Assembly (NCBI GenBank): GCA_947446645.1
Contig: CANFHA010000019.1
Coordinates: 1 to 64,000 of the forward strand
From: Chitinophagaceae bacterium
Lineage (GTDB): Bacteria; Bacteroidota; Bacteroidia; Chitinophagales; Chitinophagaceae
DNA length: 64,000 nt
Direction of reading: 5' to 3'
In this document: piece after piece, positions 18,119 to 27,182 of the stretch
Position numbering within the stretch: the stretch's first letter is position 1
How the letters are laid out: each line of letters opens with the position of its first letter
Program-made: the position numbers and the translations under genes
The notes under the pieces: model-generated
The model's database searches: none
Seen by the model: the letters and a program-made list of their open reading frames with translations, nothing else
Told to the model about the DNA's origin: nothing

Positions 18119-18520
18119 TTATTTTTTTCTGGTAACCAGCTGTGATGAACTATTCTTGTTTGATAGCAATTTGCGGATGCGAATAAGCAATTCGCCGGCC
18201 ATGATGGGTTTTTTGAGATAGTCATCCGCACCCAGGCGGAATGCTTCTGTAATTGTCTCTTCATTCCCTACAGAGGAAATAACAATAATACCTATATGCC
18301 GCTTGGTTTCATCGCTGCGCAGTCTGCTCACAACCTCAAGCCCATTAGCATAGGGCATCATCAGATCTGTAACCACCACGTCATAAGTTTCATTCTCAAG
18401 CTTGTCGAAAGCTTCTTTTCCATCTTTAGCAGTAAGAATAGTATAGCCATCCTTACCAAGAATGTTCCTGACAGCTTTGAGCATTATGTCGTCGTCTTCA
18501 ATAACCAGAATACTTGCCAT
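18119..18520 (-). CDS. single-domain response regulator
   Basis: A 133-residue receiver (CheY-like) with no output domain. Seen: acidic pocket E8-D9-D10, phosphoacceptor D52 in VTDLMMP, S82/S83 in the IISS strand, and K104 before Pro in YLKKP. It would be phosphorylated by a histidine kinase, plausibly the one encoded just upstream (18727-20787). The gene opens the synthase operon, six bp before the HEAT protein, suggesting that phosphorylation acts on the synthase complex by protein contact, not transcription. The ATG is preceded by a candidate -7 element at 18560-18567. Confidence 0.9.
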   Translation of the reverse strand: MASILVIEDDDIMLKAVRNILGKDGYTILTAKDGKEAFDKLENETYDVVVTDLMMPYANGLEVVSRLRSDETKRHIGIIVISSVGNEETITEAFRLGADDYLKKPIMAGELLIRIRKLLSNKNSSSQLVTRKK

Positions 18521-18559
18521 GGCAATAAATAAGTAAAAATACTAAACCGAAATTTTCGG

Positions 18560-18567
18560 CAAATTTA
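18560..18567 (-). promoter_or_regulatory. candidate -7 element for the exopolysaccharide operon
   Basis: Read on the minus strand, TAAATTTG fits the TAnnTTTG consensus of Bacteroidota promoters. It is about 40 bases upstream of the receiver start codon. I see no good -33 TTTG at the right distance, so this is a weak call. The 206-bp gap holds nothing else I can name. Confidence 0.35.
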
Positions 18568-18726
18568 ACAAATGGACTTCTTTTTTTCAGACTGTAAATA
18601 TCAGTCTTTATTTTCAAATATACTAGAGAAATGATACATTAACGTATCATTTGTCATTAACATCGACAAAAAATATATTGTTTATACATATTTGATACTG
18701 GACACTGGTTAAATGCGGTACTAAAA

Positions 18727-20787
18727 TCAGGCCATACCTTTTTTGGGAAGCTCGAAATGGAAAATTGTGCCTTTTCCTTCCTCCGTTTCGAACCAGATAT
18801 TGCCATGGTGTGCCCTTGCAATCTGTAGCGATATGGATAAGCCAAGCCCGTAGGGGACTTCACCGGAGGTACCGGGTATCTTGGCCTGGGTGAACATGTC
18901 AAAAACATACGGTTTGTTTTTGTCTGATATGCCAACGCCGGAATCCTTGACATCGATATGCACAATTTCCCTTACCAATGAAACACTAACAAGAATTTCG
19001 GAATTTTCATAACTGAATTTAATTGCATTGGCGATGAGATTGTTGATAACGCGCCATATTTTTTCCTTGTTCACAAAGGCTAGAACGTCTTCGCTGGTTA
19101 TTTCAAGCCTGATCTTCTGATTCTTTGCGTTTGCACGGAAATTGAGTAATTCGACACAATTCGCCACAAGTTTCTTCATATCTACCCACTCCTTGCCCAT
19201 GTTGCCTTCATCAATGTCCATGGCAGCCTCAATGATATTCTTGCTAAGGCTAAGAGATTTTTTACATGCTTCTTTTATCAATTCTATTATTTCGCGAGTT
19301 TCTTCGGAGTACTCGTCTGCATCGCGCGAAAGTATATCGGCAAGGGCTATGATGGATGAAATGGGGTTCATAACATCGTGTGCAACAGAGCGAAGGATCC
19401 TTGTTTTGTCGCGTTCCTTCTGGTTGAGCTGAGCCACAGCTTTTTCCAATTTGTCTTTTTGCTCATTTACCTGGTTGTTCAGGCGTTTCAGCATCACTAC
19501 ATTTTCATCCGATTTCTTCATGTTCCTCAGCACAAGCATAATGATCATGAGTGCCATAACGGCGATGACGGTAAGAACAATAATATATATATGCTCATGT
19601 TCGCTATTGCGGTTGAGCAGGTTTATTTCGTACTGGCGCTCCATGTCTCTGATCCTGCCATCTATATCGGAAGCCATGAGTGTTTTATTCATGGCCAGTG
19701 CAGAATCGTTGAGTGTGTTGTAGGCAAGGTAGTAGCGGTAGGCCTCAATTGAATCATTGAGGCGGTTGTGGTATTGCCACATTAACTTGTTCCATGAAAG
19801 GGCAGTGCTTTTATTAGGTATTGTGTCCAGCTCTGCTTTTATGAGCCCCAGCACCTCGTTCATCTCTGCAATGCGCTCGGTTTTGAAGAAAAGTGTTGCC
19901 AGTTTTACCTGGGTGAGCAGGGCATCTTCATTCATATAACCCTTCTGCAGGTTGATCTCTATGCTTTTTTTATATAATGATTTAGCCGTATCGAAGTTTT
20001 TCATGGCTACATAAACATCTGCCATGTTGCCATAAACCACGCCTTGCGCACCTATAAATACACTTGCAGGCTTGTCAAAACGGGACATGTTTGAGTCTAT
20101 ATATTTCAGGTCGCGCTCGTAATATGACAATGCCCTATCGTACCGGAGATTTTTGAAGTAGCATAGCCCAATATTATCCAGCAGCTCCTGCCTATGGTAA
20201 AAGTTGCCGAAATTATCGTCGCAATGGGATGACTCCGTGAATGCTTCGGTAAAATAGTTAGCGCTGTTGAGATAGTTCTGCTGGCGATAAAGTGCCATTC
20301 CAAGGCTATAGCTATACTTGCTCATAGAGCAGCTATCGCCATTTTCACGTGCCTGCATTCTGGCTTTATAATAGAAGTCGTATGATTCGTTGTAGAAGCC
20401 TTTGGCGAAGAGTGCGTCGGCTTTCATATTGTAGGCCTGAACGTACCTGTTTTTTTCCCGGCGGCCTTGCTTACTCGCATTTAGCGTAAGTATCATACTA
20501 TCGGCATAAGCCAGGCACTTATCATTGTCTGGCAGGTTGCGGCGATAGGCGTCATTGCAAAAGGCGAAATAGTCGAGTTGATTTGCCAGGCTTAGCTTGC
20601 CTGCTTGATTATGGGCAGCAATAAGCAGCTCCAGCCCCTTTGTCTTATATCCCGAATCGGACAACTCCGCAGCTCTTTTCAGCGCTTGGTCAAAAGCAGG
20701 ATTAGCAGCAGGGGTATCCTCTTCGCCGTAATGGCAAGAAGAGACCAGGAACATGATAAGAAATAAGCTGCCTGCTAAAAATTTCAA
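18727..20787 (-). CDS. TPR-containing sensor histidine kinase
   Basis: A 686-residue kinase. The N-terminus has a lipobox-like leader (FLVSSC, Cys18), then periplasmic TPR-like helices (about 30-390), a membrane helix (about 399-421), a coiled coil (425-462), the dimerisation domain with phosphoacceptor H470 in SVAHDVMNP, and an ATPase domain (about 575-683) with NLIANAIKFS, DSGVGIS and GLGLS boxes. The start codon is TTG; the next in-frame Met would cut into the signal sequence. It is encoded directly upstream of the lone receiver of the synthase operon, on the same strand, and is probably its partner. Confidence 0.88.
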   Translation of the reverse strand: MKFLAGSLFLIMFLVSSCHYGEEDTPAANPAFDQALKRAAELSDSGYKTKGLELLIAAHNQAGKLSLANQLDYFAFCNDAYRRNLPDNDKCLAYADSMILTLNASKQGRREKNRYVQAYNMKADALFAKGFYNESYDFYYKARMQARENGDSCSMSKYSYSLGMALYRQQNYLNSANYFTEAFTESSHCDDNFGNFYHRQELLDNIGLCYFKNLRYDRALSYYERDLKYIDSNMSRFDKPASVFIGAQGVVYGNMADVYVAMKNFDTAKSLYKKSIEINLQKGYMNEDALLTQVKLATLFFKTERIAEMNEVLGLIKAELDTIPNKSTALSWNKLMWQYHNRLNDSIEAYRYYLAYNTLNDSALAMNKTLMASDIDGRIRDMERQYEINLLNRNSEHEHIYIIVLTVIAVMALMIIMLVLRNMKKSDENVVMLKRLNNQVNEQKDKLEKAVAQLNQKERDKTRILRSVAHDVMNPISSIIALADILSRDADEYSEETREIIELIKEACKKSLSLSKNIIEAAMDIDEGNMGKEWVDMKKLVANCVELLNFRANAKNQKIRLEITSEDVLAFVNKEKIWRVINNLIANAIKFSYENSEILVSVSLVREIVHIDVKDSGVGISDKNKPYVFDMFTQAKIPGTSGEVPYGLGLSISLQIARAHHGNIWFETEEGKGTIFHFELPKKGMA

Positions 20788-21220
20788 TGTGCCAATTTGT
20801 TATTAAATAGTTAGTGAAGATAATAAATAAACGATATCGAAGAGCTTATTGAGTAAAATTTATGCACTTATAATAATTTGTAATTTGTATTTTTTTGATT
20901 TAGAATATAATATTAGTAGTCCTTAAAGTTGTAGAAGGTCATTTTATTGTGTTCGATCTCAGAAAATAGCCAATTTGTTTTACAATATTAATTCAAAGTT
21001 AGAATTCCCTGATTGGCGCTTAACAAATTACTGCAATTTGTTTGTAAATGAATGGAAGATCTGGCAAGGTTCTAATTGCGGGAAATTGCGACTATGACGG
21101 ATGAGGCAAACTGCAATGGACCTTTTCAAAATTGTTTTAGATTATTGAATGAATATGTTATTTTTACACGAACTAATTCTATCCACACATTTCAATGGGT
21201 GGCTTAAAATGTTATTATAT
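20788..21220. other. AT-rich divergent intergenic region
   Basis: About 430 bp between the minus-strand kinase and the plus-strand secreted protein. Very AT-rich, with several AATTTG-like runs. It must hold both promoters, but I cannot place either confidently. Confidence 0.4.
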
Positions 21221-22858
21221 ATGCTACGTAAACTTACTCTTTTGTTTTTATTGTGTTTTGGCATGCAATATGCGGCAAATGCACAAGTACTGGATTCTGT
21301 AAGTATCTATATTCCCTATGGTACTGATACTACTTGCCCCGGCATACAGCTGACGTTTACGGCTGTGCAGAGCAATGATACTTTTTCGACCACGGAATAT
21401 CACTGGTATACTGACAACGTTTTCACGGGTGTGATCATTGATACCTTTTACACAACGGCGCTGAATGACGGCGACAGCGTGTATTGCGAGATACTGTATA
21501 TCAATGACCTGGGCCTGCTGGACAGCGCAAAATCGAACGTAATAATAGTGCACCGCAGCAGTGCAATACCGCCAAGGGTGCTGATATCGCTGACAGAAGG
21601 CAGCAACCCGGGGTGTGGGGCCGCACCACTGACCTTTACCGCTTATCCGGTAAACGGGGGTACCGCACCTACCTACCAATGGATGGTGAATGATACCGTA
21701 ATTGCAGGGGCAGACAGCTCAACTATAACACGCTATTTTAATGCCGGTGACAGTGTATCTCTGCTGATGGTTTCCAACTCTCCGTGTGCGTTTCCTACAG
21801 ACAGTGCTTTCTCCTGGAAAGTGGGTATTATTCATGATTCACTGATAGCGACAAACTCAATAAGCGTAACCCGCAACCCGATCTGTTTTGGTACACTGGA
21901 TACTTTTTATGCGAATATCTATGCACCGGGCCTCTCGGGCTACTCAATAGCGTGGTATGTAGATACAGTGCTCATCCCATCTGCTGTTGGGCCAATCTTT
22001 ATTACAGACAGCCTGCATGACGGATCGAAGGTGTATTGCATACTTACCGACAATGACGCATGTGTGGTAAATCATACAACAGTATCGAACCTGATAACGA
22101 TAACAGCTATACCACTGCTGGACCCCACGCTTAGCGTATTGCTGAGCGCAGGTTCTAACCCCGGCTGCCTGGACTCTGCAGTGACTTTTACGGCCAGCTT
22201 TAGCAATTTTGGCACTGCACCTGCATCAGCATGGCTGGTGAATGGAGTGACCGTGGCTACTAACACAGCGACTTTTACCCACACTTATAATAATGGAGAC
22301 CTGGTAGAGGCACAGTTTAACATAACTGACAACGGCTGCTACTACCGCGATACTGTGGTGACGCCAGCAGTGCTTATGATACGTGACAGCACGCCTGTGG
22401 CTCCGCTTGTATCGCTTATAGGCAACCTGCTTGTGGCTAACAGTGCAGGTACCTATACATGGTACCGCAATGGCAATGTAATACCAGGAGCAACCGCGCA
22501 AACTTTTCACCCATATACGCTTGGGTACTACTACGCTATAAGGGATACAGGTTATTGCAACTCTGCACCTTCGAACGTGATCTATATATCGCTGCTGGGT
22601 GTGAGCGATATAAGTGGAGCTGACATGAAGGTATATCCTAACCCTACGACCGGCATACTGAACATAGAGTGGGCGCACGAGGTGAGCATGAAAATGGATG
22701 TGTATAACATAATAGGACAGGGCGTGCTACATGCAGATATAGTGAAGAGCACTCACCATGAGGCTGACCTTTCTTACCTGCCTGATGGCAACTACATAGT
22801 GGTGCTGAGGGACGAAGAAGGTGGTAAAGAGACATTTAAAGTGCAGGTTAAAAAGTAA
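21221..22858 (+). CDS. T9SS-secreted protein with Ig-like repeats
   Basis: The signal peptide begins MLRKLTLLFLLCFG and ends ANAQ. Start 21221 is chosen because it opens the signal peptide directly; ATGs at 21209 and 21149 are longer options. The mature part has about four Ig/PKD-like units of 90-100 residues with a repeated pattern: an SxGSNPGC start, TFTA strands, and a WLVNG turn. The last 80 residues are a type A T9SS sorting domain (VYPNPTTGILNIEW, then DVYNIIGQ, DLSYLPDGNYIVV and a Lys-rich end). It is therefore exported by T9SS and probably surface-attached. It may be an adhesin; ligand unknown. Confidence 0.82.
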   Translation: MLRKLTLLFLLCFGMQYAANAQVLDSVSIYIPYGTDTTCPGIQLTFTAVQSNDTFSTTEYHWYTDNVFTGVIIDTFYTTALNDGDSVYCEILYINDLGLLDSAKSNVIIVHRSSAIPPRVLISLTEGSNPGCGAAPLTFTAYPVNGGTAPTYQWMVNDTVIAGADSSTITRYFNAGDSVSLLMVSNSPCAFPTDSAFSWKVGIIHDSLIATNSISVTRNPICFGTLDTFYANIYAPGLSGYSIAWYVDTVLIPSAVGPIFITDSLHDGSKVYCILTDNDACVVNHTTVSNLITITAIPLLDPTLSVLLSAGSNPGCLDSAVTFTASFSNFGTAPASAWLVNGVTVATNTATFTHTYNNGDLVEAQFNITDNGCYYRDTVVTPAVLMIRDSTPVAPLVSLIGNLLVANSAGTYTWYRNGNVIPGATAQTFHPYTLGYYYAIRDTGYCNSAPSNVIYISLLGVSDISGADMKVYPNPTTGILNIEWAHEVSMKMDVYNIIGQGVLHADIVKSTHHEADLSYLPDGNYIVVLRDEEGGKETFKVQVKK

Positions 22859-22882
22859 AAAATTAAAAATAAAAAATTAAAA

Positions 22883-22908
22883 AGCTGCCGTAACGGCGGC
22901 TTTTTTTG
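22883..22908 (+). terminator. rho-independent terminator
   Basis: AGCTGCCG (22883-22890) pairs with CGGCGGCT (22894-22901) with one G-T pair and a TAA loop, followed by a run of T. It follows the T9SS protein gene by 24 bp. Confidence 0.8.
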
Positions 22909-23130
22909 TGTCGTCTCGTGTGGTTTTGTATCAGTAGTTATACCAACTGGAATATAGTGCGACAGGGGGTATGGCATGCGAAGAACGCCAAGCTCATGCA
23001 GGTTTTTTAAGTACACCCGGCAACATCGGTACAATCCTGAAGCAGGGCTGCGCCGGCGTGCTGGATCTCGCGGGCAATGCGAGACAAGGTATTGGGCAGG
23101 GGGAAGCCAGGGGTACTTTATATGTGCTGC

Positions 23131-23469
23131 TCAGGAATGAGATGGGTCATGGGCCTTAATGTATTCTTTGTTTGAGGTCAGCCAGAGCGCAACACTGTCC
23201 TGCTTGAGATCGTTGCGGTCGTGGGGGGCACTAGCTATGACCACTACATTGTAGAGTAAGCCTTTATAGTCGTGGCTGAGTGCGGTTTCGGCATCATCGA
23301 AAAGGAGGTAGAAGATGGTGAACTTGTTCTTGCTGTTCTCATCGAACGGAGCTATGGCTACGCAGCTGATAACTGCACTGTCGTTTTTACTGAATGGCTT
23401 GCCAACAAGGTATTGGTATTCGGTGCAAATCTTCTCTGCCTCGGGCAGAGTGTAAGGAGCGGCTTTCAT
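23131..23469 (-). CDS. hypothetical protein
   Basis: A 112-residue soluble protein with no signal peptide or membrane segment; I do not recognise it. It has alternating strand-like and helix-like segments (FTIFYLLFDDAET, GLLYNVVVIAS) and two cysteines. The ATG at 23467-23469 is the only reasonable start. The 270 bp before it (22860-23130) have no other convincing gene. Confidence 0.6.
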   Translation of the reverse strand: MKAAPYTLPEAEKICTEYQYLVGKPFSKNDSAVISCVAIAPFDENSKNKFTIFYLLFDDAETALSHDYKGLLYNVVVIASAPHDRNDLKQDSVALWLTSNKEYIKAHDPSHS

Positions 23470-23576
23470 AGCGAGAGGTTTTGATAGCCCAATTTAGAAT
23501 ATGCAAACGAATTGATATGAAAAAATCGCAATATTAACATGCGATTAACTTTGTTAACATATAACAATTTGGTGCC

Positions 23577-24152
23577 CTAGTTTGTGGCGTAGCTGGCGGG
23601 GAGGGGGTAGCCTAATTCGTACATAATGTTCTCCAAATCAGGCTCTTCTGATGGATTGTATTTCTTATCCAGGTTCATGCCGTTGAGGCGGGCCCATACC
23701 TGCCATTTTACGGCGGTAAGCGGGTTTTTGAATTCGGTTAACATACTATAAATATTCACGTTCGTTTGCCGGGCCACTAATTTCATAAGTAGGGTAGCCT
23801 GGGTGACGTTCAGCTTTTTGATTTTGTCTTCAAACTGATCGCGGACTTCATCTTCGCGGGTGTTTATGTACTGACGGCGCTCTTTGCGGCTGGTACCGGG
23901 CTCATTTATTTTGGTATTTATATCGTTGAACAGCGTAGTGCCGGCATTGAGGTAGGGTAGTATGGTGGTGACGTAGAACTTCATCTGGTTGTAATGATAA
24001 CGGTCGGTATCATTTTTCCAGCGGGCAGTAACTTTAATTTCCTTAAGCTCTACGCTGTAGGCGGTATCTGTTTTAAGCGTGTCGGTAGCGGACTGAGCGT
24101 AGGCACCTAGTACTGTAAAAATGAATGCGAGAAACAGGAGCGTTCTTTTCAT
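23577..24152 (-). CDS. DUF4294 family secreted protein
   Basis: A 191-residue product with a signal peptide (ending AYAQ near residue 20). The body matches DUF4294: VELKEIKVTAR, then a YHYNQMKFYVTTILPYL helix and an ARLNGMNLDKKYNPSEEPD-like end. The family is widespread in Bacteroidota, exported, and has no known function. It is transcribed alone. Its upstream side opens onto a long gene-poor stretch. Confidence 0.82.
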   Translation of the reverse strand: MKRTLLFLAFIFTVLGAYAQSATDTLKTDTAYSVELKEIKVTARWKNDTDRYHYNQMKFYVTTILPYLNAGTTLFNDINTKINEPGTSRKERRQYINTREDEVRDQFEDKIKKLNVTQATLLMKLVARQTNVNIYSMLTEFKNPLTAVKWQVWARLNGMNLDKKYNPSEEPDLENIMYELGYPLPASYATN

Positions 24153-24894
24153 ATGGGCTGGTAATGCAACATCTGTACCAAATGTAGCTAAGAAATAAAT
24201 AAGGGTTTTGTTTTAACATTTTACTTGAGTCGTAAGTGGTGAGTCGTAAGTCTGCGAGTCGGGAGAGAAGGAAGAGCACAAGGTGAGGCAGGGTTTTGGT
24301 CCGGAGTCTTACTTTCCCGTTTTTGCTGCCAGCTGTGCAGGTGGATTGGGTATGTTCACGTCTTTTATTGAAATGCCCCATGGTTTTTAAATTAAAATGT
24401 CTCTTATATGGGGTATTTTGTTTTGGCGATTTTTATGCTAAGTTCCTGTTTTTTAATTGATTGTGTGGTGATATGGTGAATTTTAAAATTTCCCATTTTG
24501 CCCCATTATTGCGGGGTGGGGCATTTTGTCTGAACTGTGATTCGTTTGATTTTCATGATTAACCTGAATCGGTTTTCGCCATTAGCCGGCAGTTCTCAGA
24601 ATGCAGTTTGCTTAGGGTGCGCTGTGCACATTTGTAAGGTAAATACTAAGAACTCAAAATGTCCCAATTTACACCTCGCGGTTACCCGCTTTTGCCCCGT
24701 CTGATCACGGATTGTTGGATTTCACAAATACTACAGATGATGGTTTGGCAAACATTCAGGAGACCGGATTTGAAACTAAAAATCTCTTTTTCCAGGACAA
24801 ATTTACGAACGGATATGATGCGGGGCAAGACGATTTGTTTATGTTGGAATTGGGATTAGTGATAGGGGGCTGTATCGCATTAGAAGCTTTGCCT

Positions 24895-24929
24895 AGGTGT
24901 CCCACACCGGAAAAAGGTGTGGCACACCT
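24895..24929. repeat. palindrome of the TGTCCCACACC family
   Basis: AGGTGTCCCACACC (24895-24908) pairs with GGTGTGGCACACCT (24916-24929) with a single mismatch. A related perfect palindrome lies at 28779-28811. Confidence 0.55.
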
Positions 24930-24980
24930 GTGGTCGGCAACGGTCGATTTTCACGGTCGTTGTGTTTTGCGGAATCTTGA

Positions 24981-25071
24981 TTACCCGAGCTTAAAAACAT
25001 GCTTCGCTATGCTTTTGAGCATACGTTCCTTGATCCCAATAGGCTGGATATCGGGAGGTGGGGAGTGTGTA
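24981..25071. repeat. degenerate copy of a dispersed hairpin repeat
   Basis: It has the same order as the copy at 25168-25242: an AGCTTAAAAACATGCTTCGC-like hairpin, then a degraded CCTTGA segment, then GGGGAGTGTGTAG. It has more mismatches and an insertion. Confidence 0.55.
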
Positions 25072-25167
25072 GTGTTGCTCTTCGCGAGTATGATCTTACT
25101 ACCGAGAACATTATATAGGCTTTGCTAACATTGGGAAGAATGGAGAGCGGGTGTTTTGCGCGAGTTT

Positions 25168-25242
25168 GACCACCCCAGCTCAAAAGCATGCTTCGCTATG
25201 CCTTTGAGCATCCCCTCCTTGAAAAAAGGCGGGGAGTGTGTA
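25168..25242. repeat. dispersed hairpin repeat
   Basis: ACCACCCC, then a hairpin whose arms are GCTCAAA and TTTGAGC around a GCATGCTTCGCTATGC core, then CCCCTCCTTGAAAAAAGGCG and GGGAGTGTG. Related copies are at 24981-25071 and 30309-30370. Confidence 0.6.
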
Positions 25243-25265
25243 GCGCAGCCCTTCGGGTGCCTGCC

Positions 25266-27149
25266 CTATTGCTTAATGATCTTATTTATTGACCGGATTC
25301 CTGTAGCCTCTACTATTTCAAGTATGTACACACCTGCCGGTAGTTCGATTACGGGTAGCAAGTTTTCACCTTGCTGCAATATACCTTGCCGCAACACCTG
25401 GCCAACCATACTCTGTATGCTGTAAGCCTCGCCATTGCCTGCATCTATATGCAGTATATCTCTTACCGGGTTTGGATAGATGGCCGCAGCCTGGCGCTCT
25501 CCGGAGGACAGGGAGGTGAAAGAGCCTACGCCCGTAGTACTTGCAGAAACGAGCCATTCTGCTGCGGTGGTACTATCGTAGCAGCCCTCTCCGGGCACTA
25601 CGGTTGCTGTAATATGGTCTGTACCCGGTGGCTTGGTGTAGGTAGCGGAGGGTACACTGGTGGTGCTGAAAAGCACCGCATTGTTATACCAGTGCAGGCC
25701 ATAGCCTGTACCTGCGCCCGAAACTGTAGCATTGACGGTGACCGTGCTGCCAACAGGCGCTGAGGCAGGCGCGGCGATGGTGATAGTGGGTGTAGTGACG
25801 GGTATTACCGACATGAAGATGGTATTGCTACTGGTAAGTGCACTGGTGCAGGGGCTGGTAGCTGTGGCCACGCAGCGTATGCTGTCAGCATCTGCCGGGG
25901 TGTAGGTGTAGCTACCCGAGGTGGCACCCGCTACAGGACTGCCATTCACATACCATTGATAAGCGATAGTGCCGGCGCTTGCAGCAGCGGCTGCTATGAA
26001 GGTAGCAGGCGTGCCAGTGCAGGCGGTAGGGACCAGGGTGGAAATGGAATTGGAGAGAGAGATGGGGGTAGGTGGGTAGCTTATTTTGCGCACCCGTGCA
26101 TTGTTAAAGTCAGCAATATATACGTTGCCACAACCATCTAATACCACATTTTCAGGATAATTTATTTTAGCCGAGGTGGCAGGGCCACCATCGCCGCTAT
26201 AACCATGGATACCAGTACCCGCTATACTATGAATTATTCCGAAAGCATCTACTTTTTCTATTAAGGAATTACCATCGTCATCAATATAAAGATTGCCGCT
26301 ATCATCTACTGCAACTGCAAAAGGATTTATATGTGCATCTGTTGCAGGGCCTCCCTCTCCCAAATATGGAGTGGCCATAAAATCCCCTGCGCCCGCCACT
26401 TTTGTGATGATGCCTGTGCTCACATTAATTTTGCGCACAGCCGCAAAACTATCTGAAAAATAAATGTTTCCATACCTATCAGTACAAATACCCCCAGCAT
26501 CCGGTGTCATTGTAGCCGATATAGCAGGCCCTCCGTCTCCGGTATTGCCGGTTAGCCCCGTGCCTGCAATAGTAGTAATGATACCCGATGGGTCAATTTT
26601 ACGGATTCTATGATCTGGAACGGCTTGTACTATCATATTGCCAAATATATCAAAAGTAAAAGCGCCAAAATCGAAATCCGCAGCAGTTGCAGGCCCCCCA
26701 TCGCCAGTAAAGCCATTAATACCATTACCTGCAAACGTAGTTATAATACCGGTAGCCACATCCACTTTCCTGATCCGAAAATTATTACCGTCGCCTATGT
26801 AAAAATTACCAATAGTATCTACAACGACTATATCTCCACCGTTGATTTGTGCAGTAGTCGCGAGTATGCCATCCCCATTAAAGCCACTAATGCCTGTCCC
26901 CGCGACTGTATGTATCAGACCGGTTGCTGCATCCACTTTTACTATACGGCTGCTTTGTGCTATATATATATTGCCAAACTTATCCACAGCAATGCCGCCA
27001 AAAATATTTAATTGTGCTGCTGTCGCTAATCCGCCTTCGCCCCAATATCCACCATGACCTGTTGCCCCACCTGCTACAGTGGTGATTATTTGTCCTGACG
27101 TGAGATAGGCACAGAAAATAATGATAAATAGACCGAATGTTTTTTTCAT
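25266..27149 (-). CDS. T9SS-secreted NHL-repeat protein
   Basis: A 627-residue protein with a signal peptide (ending TSGQ near residue 20). Residues about 25-355 hold about six NHL-type propeller repeats, each with a VAGTG-x-x-GxxGDGGPAT turn and a GNIYI strand, expected to fold as a beta-propeller. Residues about 365-530 have two Ig-like units. The last 75 are a T9SS type A sorting domain (IYPNPVRDILHIDA, ending SINKIIKQ). It would be exported across the outer membrane and held at the surface. NHL propellers bind proteins or ligands; the target is unknown. Confidence 0.85.
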   Translation of the reverse strand: MKKTFGLFIIIFCAYLTSGQIITTVAGGATGHGGYWGEGGLATAAQLNIFGGIAVDKFGNIYIAQSSRIVKVDAATGLIHTVAGTGISGFNGDGILATTAQINGGDIVVVDTIGNFYIGDGNNFRIRKVDVATGIITTFAGNGINGFTGDGGPATAADFDFGAFTFDIFGNMIVQAVPDHRIRKIDPSGIITTIAGTGLTGNTGDGGPAISATMTPDAGGICTDRYGNIYFSDSFAAVRKINVSTGIITKVAGAGDFMATPYLGEGGPATDAHINPFAVAVDDSGNLYIDDDGNSLIEKVDAFGIIHSIAGTGIHGYSGDGGPATSAKINYPENVVLDGCGNVYIADFNNARVRKISYPPTPISLSNSISTLVPTACTGTPATFIAAAAASAGTIAYQWYVNGSPVAGATSGSYTYTPADADSIRCVATATSPCTSALTSSNTIFMSVIPVTTPTITIAAPASAPVGSTVTVNATVSGAGTGYGLHWYNNAVLFSTTSVPSATYTKPPGTDHITATVVPGEGCYDSTTAAEWLVSASTTGVGSFTSLSSGERQAAAIYPNPVRDILHIDAGNGEAYSIQSMVGQVLRQGILQQGENLLPVIELPAGVYILEIVEATGIRSINKIIKQ

Positions 27150-27182
27150 AGCGAAACCTTTTGATGATTGAATTAAAAGAAG

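Larger units (their letters stand above)
24153..25265. other. gene-poor, repeat-rich stretch
   Basis: About 1.1 kb without a convincing gene. The first half is AT-rich with scattered GCCCCA/TGGGGC pairs (24368-24530). The second half holds three palindromic repeats, listed separately. An open frame at 24712-25128 begins with a plausible protein-like stretch but runs into the repeats, so I read it as a remnant or chance. Confidence 0.5.

Noticed and set aside
22971..23159. 62-residue plus-strand frame
   Set aside because: It has weak composition and overlaps the end of the minus-strand gene at 23131. I see no ribosome site.
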